A program made the position numbers and the translations under genes. From contig NZ_JANLNM010000009.1 in assembly GCF_024701975.1 (NCBI RefSeq), forward strand, positions 62,001 through 126,000: DNA of 64,000 nucleotides. The letters are read 5' to 3'. Shown here piece after piece: positions 1 to 8,185 of this stretch. The notes under the pieces are model-generated. The model saw only the letters and a list, made by a program, of their open reading frames with translations, made no database searches and was not told where the DNA came from. Position 1 is the first letter of the stretch. Every line of letters begins with the position of its first letter. This DNA is from Variovorax sp. ZS18.2.2 (GTDB lineage: Bacteria > Pseudomonadota > Gammaproteobacteria > Burkholderiales > Burkholderiaceae_C).

Positions 1-623
1 AGCGAGAGCTCGAAGCCGTTCTGCTTGGCGCGCTCCTGCAAGAGCGGAATCGGCTCCTTGCCGAACGGCGAGTCGTGGTACACGAGGGCGATCTTCTTGC
101 CCTTGAGCTTGTCCATGCCGCCTTCTTTTTTGCCGATGTGCTGGATCAGGATGTCGGCCGCGGTCCAGTAGCTGCCCATCAGCGGGAAGTTCCACTTGAA
201 CACGCCGCCGTCCTGCGAAGCCGAGAGGCCGTAGCCCAGCGTGATCAGCGGGATCTTGTCGGTGGGCACCTTGTCGGTCAGCGCGAAGGTGATGCCCGTG
301 GCTTGCGGATCGAACAGCGCCACGCCCGGACGGCCCTTCAGGCGCTCGTAGCATTCCACGCCCTTGTCGGTGGCGTAGCCGGTCTCGCACTCTTCGTAGG
401 TGATCTTCACGCCGTTGATGCCGCCGGTGGCATTGACGTACTTGATGTAGTCCTGCTTGCCGTTGGCCCAGGGCGTGCCGTTGGGCGCGTAGGGGCCGGT
501 GCGGTACACCAGCAGCGGGAAGAACTGCTCCTTGGCCTGTGCCTGCGCGAGCGATGGCGCGAGCAGGGCGCCGAGGGTGCTGGCCACCAGGGCGGCGGTC
601 AGAGCGAGCGATTTCAGTTTCAT
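1..623 (-). CDS. Branched-chain amino-acid ABC transporter, periplasmic binding protein (C-terminus cut by window edge)
   Basis: The visible 207 residues start with a Sec signal peptide (MKLKSLALTAAL, hydrophobic core, cleavage near AQAQA) followed by the type I periplasmic-binding fold typical of LivJ/HisJ-like proteins: a PLLVYRTGPYAPNG opening, then GGINGVKITYEECETGY and a YHDSPFGKEP stretch. It should capture a hydrophobic or branched amino acid, or another acyl substrate, in the periplasm and deliver it to the two permeases encoded just upstream on the same strand. The start is the ATG at 623, with a GGAGA Shine-Dalgarno sequence a few bases upstream. A 74-bp gap separates it from the LivM-like gene. 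The substrate cannot be told from sequence alone; the adjacent acyl-CoA ligase leaves aromatic or branched acids open. Confidence 0.9.
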   Translation of the reverse strand, partial: MKLKSLALTAALVASTLGALLAPSLAQAQAKEQFFPLLVYRTGPYAPNGTPWANGKQDYIKYVNATGGINGVKITYEECETGYATDKGVECYERLKGRPGVALFDPQATGITFALTDKVPTDKIPLITLGYGLSASQDGGVFKWNFPLMGSYWTAADILIQHIGKKEGGMDKLKGKKIALVYHDSPFGKEPIPLLQERAKQNGFELS

Positions 624-697
624 GCCTGTCTCCTTTTGTGGGCACCTCGGTGCCGGGTTTTTGCGAACGAACGAACGGGAACTTTGGTAATGCGTTG

Positions 698-1762
698 TCA
701 GTGCGGGAAGGGCCAGAGCCGCAGCTTTTCCTTGGCCGTGGACCACAGCCGCGCGAGGCCGTGCGGCTCGACGATCAGGAAGAACACGATCAGCGCGCCG
801 AAGATCATGGTCTCCAGGTGCGAGGCCAGCGCGGTCGAAATCGAGAAGCCCAGCCACGCGGGCAACTGGTTCAGGAAGAGCGGCAGCAGCACGATGAAGG
901 CGGCGCCGAAGAAGCTGCCCATGATCGAGCCGAGCCCGCCGATGATCACCATGAAAAGCAGCTGGAACGAGCGGTCGATGCTGAACGCCGCCGGCTCCCA
1001 CGCACCCAGGTGGATGAAGCCCCACAGCCCGCCCGCCACGCCGACGATGAAGCTGCTCACCGCAAAGGCCGTGAGCTTGGCGTACACCGGGCGGATGCCG
1101 ATCACCGCGGCGGCCACGTCCATGTCGCGCATCGCCATCCACTCGCGGCCGATGGCGCTGCGCACCAGGTTCTTGGCGAGCAGCGCGAACACCACCACGA
1201 AGAGGAGGCAGAACAAATACTTCTGCACCGGCGACTCGATCGGCACGCCGAACACATTGAGGCCCGCCACGCTCACCGAACCCGACGACGAGTTGTTGGT
1301 GAACCACTGGATGCGCAGGAACGCCCAGTCGGTGAAGAACTGCGCGGCCAGCGTGGCGACCGCCAGGTACAGGCCCTTGATGCGCAGGCTCGGAATGCCG
1401 AAGAGCACGCCGATCACCGTCGCGCAGAGGCCGCCCAGCAGCAGTGAGGCGATGAGTGGCATGCCGTCGATGCGCACCTGGAAGTTGTAGGCCGCGTATG
1501 CGCCCACCGCCATGAAGGCACCGGTGCCCAGCGAGATCTGGCCGCAGTAGCCGACCAGGATGTTGAGGCCGAGCGCTGCGAGCGACAGGATCAAAAAGGG
1601 CGTGAGGATGGCGCGCATCCAGTAGTCGGACACGCCCAGCGGCACCACGATGAAAGCCACGAGCAGCAGCACCAGCATCGCGATGCGGTCCTGCGCGATC
1701 GGGAGGATCTGTTGGTCGGCCCTGTAGCTCGACTTGAACTGGCCGTTTTCTCTATAGAACAT
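698..1762 (-). CDS. livM: Branched-chain amino-acid ABC transporter permease, LivM type
   Basis: This 354-residue polytopic inner-membrane protein has about ten hydrophobic segments and the LivM signatures GLNILVGYCGQISLGTGAFMAVGAY near residue 65 and an EAA-like loop around GREWMAMRDMDVAAAVIGI near residue 205. With the LivH-like permease 3 bp upstream it would form the membrane channel of a hydrophobic amino-acid importer, powered by LivG and a LivF that is not in this window. The N-terminus (MFYRENGQFKSSYR) is longer and more polar than in E. coli, which is common in Burkholderiales. It is translated in the run ligase, LivG, LivH, LivM, binding protein. Confidence 0.92.
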   Translation of the reverse strand: MFYRENGQFKSSYRADQQILPIAQDRIAMLVLLLVAFIVVPLGVSDYWMRAILTPFLILSLAALGLNILVGYCGQISLGTGAFMAVGAYAAYNFQVRIDGMPLIASLLLGGLCATVIGVLFGIPSLRIKGLYLAVATLAAQFFTDWAFLRIQWFTNNSSSGSVSVAGLNVFGVPIESPVQKYLFCLLFVVVFALLAKNLVRSAIGREWMAMRDMDVAAAVIGIRPVYAKLTAFAVSSFIVGVAGGLWGFIHLGAWEPAAFSIDRSFQLLFMVIIGGLGSIMGSFFGAAFIVLLPLFLNQLPAWLGFSISTALASHLETMIFGALIVFFLIVEPHGLARLWSTAKEKLRLWPFPH

Positions 1763-1765
1763 GGC

Positions 1766-2695
1766 TCAGACCCGATCAATGATTTTTTCGCCGAACAAGC
1801 CCTGGGGCCGAACCAGCAGGAAGACGAGCGCCAACACGTAGGCAAACCAGATCTCGATACCGCCACCGAGCATGGGGCCGAGATAGATTTCAGACAGCTT
1901 CTCGCCCACGCCGATCAGCAGGCCGCCGATGATCGCGCCCGGGATCGAGGTGAGTCCGCCGAGGATCACCACCGGCAGAGCCTTCAGCGCCACCAGCGAG
2001 AGCGAGAACTGCACGCCCAGCTTCGAGCCCCAGATGATCCCGGCCACCAGCGCCGAGAAGCCGGCCACCGACCACACGATCACCCAGATGCGCTTGAGCG
2101 GAATGCCGATGGACTGCGCGGCCTGGTGGTCGTCGGCCACCGCGCGCAGCGCGCGGCCGGTCGCGGTCTTCTGGAAGAAGATGGCCAGCACCACCACGAG
2201 GGCGGCCGACACCGCCGCGGCGACCAGGTCTTCCTGGCTCAGCAGCAGGCCGCCGGGGAAGGTGCCTTCGAGCACCATCAGCGGTTCCTTGGGCATGCCC
2301 ACGTCGATCTTGTAGATGTCGTTGCCGAAGATCGTCTGGCCCACGCCGTCCAGGAAGTAGGCGATGCCCAGCGTGGCCATCAGGAGCGTGATGCCTTCCT
2401 GGTTCACCAGCTTGCTGAGCGCGAGCCGTTCGATGAGCCAAGCCACCACGACCATCACCGCCATCGCGGCGATGAAGGCCAGGATGTTCGCGAGGATGAG
2501 GCTCTGGAAGCCGAACCACAGCGGAAACCACTCGGAGAACCGTGCCATCGCCAGCGCCGCGAACAGCACCATCGCACCCTGCGCGAAGTTGAAGACGCCC
2601 GAGGCCTTGTAGATCAGCACGAAGCCGATGGCGATCAGCGAATAGAGCATGCCGACCATGAGGCCGCCGAAGAGGGTTTCAAGAAAAAAGCCCAT
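1766..2695 (-). CDS. livH: Branched-chain amino-acid ABC transporter permease, LivH type
   Basis: A 309-residue membrane permease with the LivH opening MGFFLETLFGGLMVGMLYSL and the conserved IGFVLIYKASGVFNFAQGAM segment, plus the EAA-type loop DDHQAAQSIGIPLKRIW near residue 210. I start it at the ATG at 2695: the open frame continues upstream for 46 codons, but that part is only the translated REP-type repeat (glycine/proline-rich), not protein. It pairs with LivM, whose ATG lies 3 bp beyond this gene's stop codon. The 165-bp gap to LivG is filled by the repeat, so expression of the permeases relative to the ATPase may be affected by it. Confidence 0.93.
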   Translation of the reverse strand: MGFFLETLFGGLMVGMLYSLIAIGFVLIYKASGVFNFAQGAMVLFAALAMARFSEWFPLWFGFQSLILANILAFIAAMAVMVVVAWLIERLALSKLVNQEGITLLMATLGIAYFLDGVGQTIFGNDIYKIDVGMPKEPLMVLEGTFPGGLLLSQEDLVAAAVSAALVVVLAIFFQKTATGRALRAVADDHQAAQSIGIPLKRIWVIVWSVAGFSALVAGIIWGSKLGVQFSLSLVALKALPVVILGGLTSIPGAIIGGLLIGVGEKLSEIYLGPMLGGGIEIWFAYVLALVFLLVRPQGLFGEKIIDRV

Positions 2696-2712
2696 GGTCA
2701 GTTTCTTTGTCT

Positions 2713-2831
2713 TTCTCCCTCCCCTTCCGGGGGAGGGTTGGGGTGGGGGCACGCGGCGCTCGATGAGGCGCGGCTCTGTAGCGAGGGCCGTCGTGCCCCC
2801 ATCCCAGCCTTCCCCCGGGAGGGGAAGGAGC
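2713..2831. repeat. REP-type paired inverted repeat, copy 1
   Basis: Two G/C-rich arms of about 40 bp face each other: the first runs from CTCCCTCCCCTTCC to GGTGGGGGCACG and the second is its near-complement, from CGTGCCCCCATCCC to GGAAGGAGC, with a roughly 40-bp variable centre. Each arm is itself a small hairpin (CCCTCCCC...GGGGGAGGG). The same layout recurs at 8060-8176 and 63701-63819. It sits inside the liv operon between livG and livH. The family resembles BIME/REP elements mobilised in trans by RAYT transposases; no RAYT gene is in the window. Confidence 0.85.
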
Positions 2832-2860
2832 AATGCATCAGGATCAGGTTTGGCATGGCG

Positions 2861-3646
2861 TCAGTGCTCCACACCCAGATAAGCCCGAATCACGTCTTCG
2901 TTGTTCCGCACTTCGTCCGGCGTGCCGTCGCCGATCTTCTTGCCGTAGTCCAGCACCACCACGCGGTCGGAGATGTCCATCACCACGCCCATGTCGTGCT
3001 CGATGAGCACGATGGTCGCGCCGAACTCGTCGTTCACGTCGAGGATGAAGCGGCTCATGTCCTGCTTCTCTTCGACGTTCATGCCGGCCATCGGCTCGTC
3101 GAGCAGAAGCACCTGCGGCTCCATCGCGAGCGCGCGGCCGAGGTCGACGCGCTTTTGCAGGCCGTAGGGCAGGCGGCCCACGGGTGTCTTGCGGTGCGCC
3201 TGGATCTCCAGGAAATCGATGATGTGCTCGACGAACTCGCGGTGCCGCAACTCTTCGCGCTCGGCCGGGCCCCAGCGGAAAGCCTGTGCGAGCAGGCCGC
3301 TTTTCATCTTGAGGTTGCGCCCCGTCATGATGTTGTCGAGCACGCTCATGCCCTTGAAGAGCGCCAGATTCTGGAAGGTGCGCGCCACGCCCATCTCGGC
3401 CACCTGGCGCGAGTTCATGTGCTTGAAGGTCTGGCCGCGGAAGGTGATGGAACCCTGCTGCGGCCAGTACACGCCGTTGATGCAGTTGAGCATCGAGCTC
3501 TTGCCCGCGCCGTTCGGGCCGATGATGGCGCGCACTTCGTGCTCGCGCACGTTGAAGCTGATGTCCGTCAGCGCCTTCACGCCGCCGAAGCTCAAGCTGA
3601 TGTTCTGCACGTCGAGGATGACCTCGCCTGTTTTACGGGAGCTCAT
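2861..3646 (-). CDS. livG: Branched-chain amino-acid ABC transporter ATPase, LivG type
   Basis: A 261-residue nucleotide-binding subunit. Walker A is GPNGAGKSS near residue 43, the Q-loop and the ARTFQNLALF segment follow, the signature motif appears in the LivG-style form LPYGLQKRVDLGRAL, and Walker B is VLLLDEPMAGMN, followed by the switch histidine in VLIEHDMGVV. It hydrolyses ATP at the cytoplasmic face of the LivHM channel. The start ATG at 3646 overlaps the stop of the upstream acyl-CoA ligase by 4 bp (ATGA), so the two are translationally coupled. The second ATPase, LivF, is not seen and probably lies beyond the left edge. Confidence 0.94.
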   Translation of the reverse strand: MSSRKTGEVILDVQNISLSFGGVKALTDISFNVREHEVRAIIGPNGAGKSSMLNCINGVYWPQQGSITFRGQTFKHMNSRQVAEMGVARTFQNLALFKGMSVLDNIMTGRNLKMKSGLLAQAFRWGPAEREELRHREFVEHIIDFLEIQAHRKTPVGRLPYGLQKRVDLGRALAMEPQVLLLDEPMAGMNVEEKQDMSRFILDVNDEFGATIVLIEHDMGVVMDISDRVVVLDYGKKIGDGTPDEVRNNEDVIRAYLGVEH

Positions 3647-5598
3647 GCCGCTGCCTTCACGATGGGGAAGGTCTTGGCTTCGACGATCTTCAGCGTGGCA
3701 TTCACCACGCCCGTGCGTCCGTCCTCGAACTTGACCTGGGTCTCGATGTACTGCTCGGTCTTGCCGCCGTAGAGCGCCTCGACCAGCACCGCGTATTTCT
3801 CCGCGATGAAGCCGCGCCGCACCTTGCGCGTGCGGGTCAGCTCATCGTCGTCGGGGTCCAGCTCCTTGTGCAGCACGAGGAAGCGCGCGATCTGCGTCTC
3901 GCCCATGCCGTCTTCGCTCGCGAGGTCGGCGTTGACCTTGCCGATGCATTCGGCAATCAGCGTCAGCACCTCGGGCTTGCCGGCCAGGTCGACGTAGCCG
4001 CCATAGGCCAGGCCCCGGCGCTCAGCCCAGTTGCCCACGGCTTCGAAGTCGATGTTGATGGCGGCGCAGACTTCGTCGCGGCCGTTGCCGAAGCACACGG
4101 CTTCCTTGATCTGCGGGAAGAACTTGAGCTTGTTCTCGATGTAGTTGGGCGCGAAGATCGCACCGCTCACGAGCCGGCCCACGTCCTTCGCGCGGTCGAT
4201 GATGCGCAGGTGCCCTTCGCTGTCGAGCACGCCCGCATCGCCGGTGTGGAAGTAGCCGTTGGCATCGAGCACCTCGGCGGTGGCGTCGGGGCGCTTGTAG
4301 TACTCCTTGAGCACCGACACGCCGCGCACCAGCACTTCGCCGTCTTCGGCGATCTTCAGTTCGATGCCCGGCGCGGCGGTGCCCACGGTCTGCAGCTTGA
4401 CCTTGCCGTCCTGCTGCAGGCAGACGTACGCGCAGGTCTCGGTCTGGCCGTAGAACTGCTTGAGGTTCACGCCGATGGAGCGGTAGAAGCGGAACAGGTC
4501 GGGGCCGATGGCCGCCCCGGCCGTGTAGGCCACGCGGATGCGGCTCATGCCCAGCACGTTGCGCAGCGGTCCGTAGATCAACAGGTTGCCGAGGCCATAC
4601 ATCAGCCGGTCGCCCGTGCTCACCGGCGCGCCGTTGAGGATGTCGGCGCCCACGCGCTGCGCGAGCGCCATGAACTTCGCATAGAGCCAGCGCTTCGGAG
4701 CCGCCGCGTCTTCCATGCGGATCGACACCGCAGTGAGCAGCCCTTCGAAGGTGCGCGGCGGGCCGAAGTAGTAGCTCGGGCCGATCTCGCGCATGTCGTT
4801 CATCACCGTCTCGGCCGACTCGGGGCAGTTGAGCGTGAAGCCGCCCACCAGCCATTGCGCCACCGAGAACAGGTGGTCGCCCACCCACGCCATCGGCAGG
4901 TAGCTCATGATGTTGTCGCCGGGGCCGAGCCGGTCGGTCTGCACGCCGCCGCGGCCCGCCGCGATGAAGCTCGCATGCGTCTGGCACACGCCCTTGGGGC
5001 GGCCGGTGGTGCCCGAGGTGTAGAGGATCACGCCGACGTCGGTGGCCTCGCCGCTCGCCACGGCGCGGTCGTAGTAGCCGACGTTGGCCTTGTCGAACTC
5101 GCGGCCCAGCGCGCGCAGCTGCTCGTAGCTCATGAGCCCGGGCTGGTCGTAGTGGCGCAGGCCCTTGGGGTCGTCGTAGATGATGTGGCAGATGCCATGC
5201 GCCTGGTCTTTTTGCAGCTCGCGGCACTCGAGCAGCTTGTCGACCTGCTCCTGGTCTTCGACGATCACGAAGTCGATGGCCGCGTCCTGCAGCATGAAGA
5301 CCATCTCGCTGGCCACCGCGTCCTGGTAGAGCGGCACCGGCACGCCGCGCAGGCTCTGCGCCGCGACCACCGCCATGTACAGGTGCGGCCGGTTGGCGCC
5401 CACGATGGCGAGGTTGTCGAATGGCTTGAAGCCGAGGCTCGCGAGGCCGCAAGCCATCTCGCGCACCTCCTCGGCCACGGCGTTCCAGTTCCAGGTTTGC
5501 CAGATGCCGAGGTCTTTCTCGCGCACCGCGGGCGACTCGGGCTGGGCCTGGGCGTGCGCGAGCAGCAGACGGGGGAAGGTGGGGGCGGTTGTTTGCAC
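3643..5598 (-). CDS. AMP-forming long-chain acyl-CoA synthetase-like ligase
   Basis: This 651-residue ANL-superfamily enzyme would activate a carboxylic acid with ATP and couple it to CoA. The P-loop is VILYTSGTTGRPKGV near residue 194, the A5-type motif is KQFYGQTETCAYV, and the adenylate motifs GYFHTGDAGVLD and RIIDRAKDVGRL follow. The insertion pattern resembles FadD15-like bacterial ligases. I start at the GTG at 5598 (VQTTAPTFPRLL) because earlier starts would run through the divergent Crp-type gene; no strong Shine-Dalgarno is visible. It opens the liv operon and overlaps livG by 4 bp, suggesting that an imported acid or a catabolite of a branched amino acid is its substrate. The exact acid is unknown. 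Confidence 0.88.
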   Translation of the reverse strand: MQTTAPTFPRLLLAHAQAQPESPAVREKDLGIWQTWNWNAVAEEVREMACGLASLGFKPFDNLAIVGANRPHLYMAVVAAQSLRGVPVPLYQDAVASEMVFMLQDAAIDFVIVEDQEQVDKLLECRELQKDQAHGICHIIYDDPKGLRHYDQPGLMSYEQLRALGREFDKANVGYYDRAVASGEATDVGVILYTSGTTGRPKGVCQTHASFIAAGRGGVQTDRLGPGDNIMSYLPMAWVGDHLFSVAQWLVGGFTLNCPESAETVMNDMREIGPSYYFGPPRTFEGLLTAVSIRMEDAAAPKRWLYAKFMALAQRVGADILNGAPVSTGDRLMYGLGNLLIYGPLRNVLGMSRIRVAYTAGAAIGPDLFRFYRSIGVNLKQFYGQTETCAYVCLQQDGKVKLQTVGTAAPGIELKIAEDGEVLVRGVSVLKEYYKRPDATAEVLDANGYFHTGDAGVLDSEGHLRIIDRAKDVGRLVSGAIFAPNYIENKLKFFPQIKEAVCFGNGRDEVCAAINIDFEAVGNWAERRGLAYGGYVDLAGKPEVLTLIAECIGKVNADLASEDGMGETQIARFLVLHKELDPDDDELTRTRKVRRGFIAEKYAVLVEALYGGKTEQYIETQVKFEDGRTGVVNATLKIVEAKTFPIVKAAA

Positions 5599-5633
5599 AG
5601 TGGGCGGATCGTAGGTCCCACTTTGACGCCCGG

Positions 5634-5651
5634 TTGTCGTTCCAACGACAA
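5634..5651. promoter_or_regulatory. Perfect palindromic operator between acyl-CoA ligase/liv operon and Crp/Fnr gene
   Basis: TTGTCGTTCCAACGACAA is an 8-bp perfect inverted repeat with a 2-bp centre. It lies almost midway in the 84-bp divergent gap, about 36 bp from the ligase GTG and 32 bp from the regulator ATG. Dyads of this length and spacing suit a Crp/Fnr-type dimer; the adjacent gene at 5683 is the obvious candidate binder. Confidence 0.7.
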
Positions 5652-5682
5652 TCCTAGGGACACTACTCCCCGGAGTTTCCCG

Positions 5683-6462
5683 ATGCCTCATGGCAACCTC
5701 AACCAGAGTCCTCTCGGCACGCTTGGCAATTCGATCAAGGACCGCGTGCGTCCCGCCAATGCCGCGGAGCTCGGCGGCATTCCCTGGCTGCCCACGCTCA
5801 CGCCCGCCGAGCGCCGACGCGCCGAGGCCGCGCTGGTGGTGGGCGAGGCCGAGCCCGGCGACCTTGTTTGCCGCGTCGGCCGCTCGCCTACTTATTGGTT
5901 CGGCGTGGTCGAGGGGCTCCTCAAGATGAGCAACGACAACGCCGATGGCGGCTCCGTCACCTACACCGGCGTGCCGCCCGGCGGCTGGTTCGGCGAAGGC
6001 ACGGTGATGAAGCGCGAGCCCTACCGCTACAACATCCAGGCGCTGCGCCGCAGCGTGGTGGCGGGGCTGCCGATCGAGAGCTTTCATTGGCTGCTCGATC
6101 ACTCCATCGGCTTCAACCGCTTCGTGATGAACCAGCTCAACGAACGGCTCGGCCAGTTCATCGCGGCGCTGGAGATCGACCGGCTCAACAACCCCGACGC
6201 GCGCGTGGCGCGCAACCTGGTGTCGCTGTTCAACCCGGTGTTGTACCCCGGTGTGGGTGAGGTGTTGCGCATCACGCAGCAGGAGCTGGCGTATCTCGTG
6301 GGCCTGTCTCGCCAGCGGGTGAACGAGGCGCTCAACGGGCTCTCGGCGCAGGGGCTGATTCGCGTGGAGTACGGCGGGCTGCGCGTGCTCGACCTGCCGG
6401 GCCTGCGCGTAAGCGCGATGTCGAACAAGAAGAACGCCTCGGCGGAAACGGAAACCTCATGA
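5683..6462 (+). CDS. Crp/Fnr-family transcriptional regulator
   Basis: A 259-residue protein with a cyclic-nucleotide-binding-like beta roll (residues about 25-140; GDLVCRVGRSPTYWFGVVEGLLKM and PPGGWFGEGTVMKREPYRYNIQAL), a dimer helix and a C-terminal winged helix whose recognition part is ITQQELAYLVGLSRQRVNEALNGL at about 196-219. No CxxC cluster of the FNR type is present, and the phosphate-cassette arginine/serine pair of CRP is not obvious, so the ligand is unknown; an acyl-CoA or metabolite of the divergent ligase is plausible. The ATG at 5683 has CGGAG 8 bp upstream. Its stop overlaps the next gene by 4 bp. Confidence 0.88.
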   Translation: MPHGNLNQSPLGTLGNSIKDRVRPANAAELGGIPWLPTLTPAERRRAEAALVVGEAEPGDLVCRVGRSPTYWFGVVEGLLKMSNDNADGGSVTYTGVPPGGWFGEGTVMKREPYRYNIQALRRSVVAGLPIESFHWLLDHSIGFNRFVMNQLNERLGQFIAALEIDRLNNPDARVARNLVSLFNPVLYPGVGEVLRITQQELAYLVGLSRQRVNEALNGLSAQGLIRVEYGGLRVLDLPGLRVSAMSNKKNASAETETS

Positions 6463-6929
6463 CCCTCAAAGACCAGCTCCAGGTCGTGCCCGCGAATGCG
6501 GAAGCGGCTTTCATTCCACCGGCCGATGTGCCGAAGGCGAAGGCCGACGACACCGGGCCGACGCTGCAGGAGGCCATCGAATGCAACGAGGCGCTGACCG
6601 AGAAGATCGATGCGCTCGACGCGATCCTTGCCAAGCCGCTCAACGAGATCCTCGCGGACCGCGAGAAGGCCGAAGAAGCCGCACTCGCGTGGGACCGCTT
6701 CGGCGCGATGTGGATGCTCTCGCAGCGCGCCATGCGGCGCGTGGCGCTCGACCTCGCGGCGCAGCTCGGCGTGAGCGAAGAAGAAGTCGTCGCACGTGCG
6801 ATGACGAACGCCAATGCGGTGCTCAACGGCGCGGACGAAGTCGACCTCGGCGGCACCATCGCGCCCGCGCAGCTGCAGCACATCGCGCGGCACCGCGCGT
6901 TCCTGCGCAAGCAATTCCGTACCGGTTGA
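6459..6929 (+). CDS. Conserved hypothetical protein coupled to the Crp/Fnr regulator
   Basis: A 156-residue soluble protein with no signal peptide or membrane segment, predicted almost entirely helical (QEAIECNEALTEKIDALDAIL, then REKAEEAALAWDRFGAMWMLSQRAM). I do not recognise a family. Its ATG overlaps the regulator's TGA (ATGA), so it is made together with the Crp/Fnr protein and may act with it, but nothing in the sequence proves that. Codon use matches the neighbours. Confidence 0.7.
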   Translation: MTLKDQLQVVPANAEAAFIPPADVPKAKADDTGPTLQEAIECNEALTEKIDALDAILAKPLNEILADREKAEEAALAWDRFGAMWMLSQRAMRRVALDLAAQLGVSEEEVVARAMTNANAVLNGADEVDLGGTIAPAQLQHIARHRAFLRKQFRTG

Positions 6930-6989
6930 GCCCCAAGGCTTTTCGATACCCCTTAACCTCCCCGCCTTCGTTCAAGAAAGACTTTCCCG

Positions 6990-7760
6990 ATGACCGCTGC
7001 CGCTTCCCACCTCACCCTGATCACCGGTGCCTCGCGCGGCCTGGGCCGTGCCATGGCCGAACAGTTGCTGCAAGCAGGCCACGTGGTGCTCGGCATTTCG
7101 CGCAAGCAAGATGCGCAACTGATCGAGGTCGCCAAGGCGGCCGACGCCGAACTCACGCAGTGGGAGCAGGACCTGTCCGACCCCGTTGCCGCATCGGCCC
7201 GCGTGTCGGCCTGGCTCAAGACCCTCGATGCGCAACGCTTCGACAGCGTGACCCTCATCAACAACGCCGGCACCGTCGGCAACCCCGCGCCGCTCGCGAG
7301 CGCTGTGCCGGCCGAGCTGGCACAGGCGCTGCGCATCGGCCTCGAAGCGCCGATGCTGCTGACCGCCGCCTTCCTCGGTGCCACGCGCGAATGGCGCGGC
7401 GCGCGCAAGGTGCTGAACATCTCGTCGGGCCTGGGCCGCAACGCGATGGGCAGCCAGGCGCCTTATTGCGCGGCCAAGGCCGGCATGGACCGTTTCTCGC
7501 AGGCCGTGGCGCTCGAGGAAGCGGCCGCACCGAACGGCGCGCGCATCGTCTCGCTCGCGCCCGGCATCATCGATACCGACATGCAGGTGCAACTGCGCGG
7601 CGCATCGGCCGAGAACTTTCCGGACCGCACGCGCTTCGTGAGCATGAAGGAAGACGGTCGCCTCGACAGCCCCGCGACCGCTGCTGCCAAGGTGCTCAAG
7701 TACCTGGCACGCGAAGACTTCGGCACGAACCCCGTGGCCGACGTGCGCGACCCGGCCTGA
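6990..7760 (+). CDS. Short-chain dehydrogenase/reductase (SDR)
   Basis: A 256-residue classical SDR. The Rossmann dinucleotide site is TGASRGLGRA near residues 12-21, the NNAG motif is in INNAGTVGN, and the catalytic Ser-Tyr-Lys set is visible as NISSGLGR, Y159 and K163 in PYCAAKAG. It should reduce a carbonyl or oxidise an alcohol with NAD(P)(H). The sequence around the active site (GRNAMGSQAPYCAAKAGMDRF and the SLAPGIIDTDMQ segment) resembles sepiapterin-reductase-like or YueD/benzil-reductase-like members, but the substrate cannot be assigned. It is followed 30 bp later by a small unknown gene. Confidence 0.88.
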   Translation: MTAAASHLTLITGASRGLGRAMAEQLLQAGHVVLGISRKQDAQLIEVAKAADAELTQWEQDLSDPVAASARVSAWLKTLDAQRFDSVTLINNAGTVGNPAPLASAVPAELAQALRIGLEAPMLLTAAFLGATREWRGARKVLNISSGLGRNAMGSQAPYCAAKAGMDRFSQAVALEEAAAPNGARIVSLAPGIIDTDMQVQLRGASAENFPDRTRFVSMKEDGRLDSPATAAAKVLKYLAREDFGTNPVADVRDPA

Positions 7761-7790
7761 ACGCCCTCAACACCGAAAGCGCGCACGACC

Positions 7791-8048
7791 ATGGCCACCG
7801 CAAAGTCGATCGACACCAACGACTACAAGCTCTTTCCGTCGCCGAGGAACGTGCATCGCGTCATCTTCGAACACCAGGTCTTCGTGCCGTACCCGTACGC
7901 ACTGATCGTGATGGACGAGTTCTACTTCAAGGGGCGTTTCAGCCTGTTCTCGGCGTGCAGGATGAGCGACGGGAAGATGGGGCAGGTGGCGACGTTCGAG
8001 GATGCCTCGGACGTGGATATCTTCAACGCCAAGTTCGTGCCTGACTGA
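7791..8048 (+). CDS. Small hypothetical protein
   Basis: An 85-residue soluble protein (MATAKSIDTNDYKLFPSPRN...) without signal peptide or transmembrane segment. It is 30 bp downstream of the SDR gene in the same direction and shares its high-GC codon use, which supports it as real. I do not recognise the family. Aromatic residues are frequent in the middle (YPYALIVMDEFYFKGRFSLF). It is followed immediately by a REP-type repeat. Confidence 0.6.
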   Translation: MATAKSIDTNDYKLFPSPRNVHRVIFEHQVFVPYPYALIVMDEFYFKGRFSLFSACRMSDGKMGQVATFEDASDVDIFNAKFVPD

Positions 8049-8059
8049 GTCCCAGGTAT

Positions 8060-8176
8060 TTCTCCCTCCCCCGCTTGGGGGAGGGTAGGAGTGGGGGCAA
8101 GCGGCGTATCAAGCATCGGCGGCGTATCAAACGCCGTCTGCCCCCATCCCAACCTTCCCCCAGAGGGGGAAGGAGC
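8060..8176. repeat. REP-type paired inverted repeat, copy 2
   Basis: The arms TCTCCCTCCCCCGC...AGTGGGGGCA and TGCCCCCATCCC...GGGGGAAGGAGC face each other across a centre that itself contains two GGCGTATCAA direct repeats. It lies between convergent genes (small hypothetical and metallo-hydrolase), where it could also act as a bidirectional terminator. It matches copies at 2713-2831 and 63701-63819 in layout and arm sequence. Confidence 0.85.
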
Positions 8177-8185
8177 AAGACAGCA

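Noticed and set aside
2696..2833. Extension of livH by 46 codons
   Set aside because: The added residues are the translated REP repeat (glycine/proline-rich), not membrane protein sequence.
5599..6102. N-terminal extension of the acyl-CoA ligase frame by 168 codons
   Set aside because: It would be antisense to the Crp/Fnr coding region and lacks any ligase feature; the protein-like part begins at the GTG at 5598.
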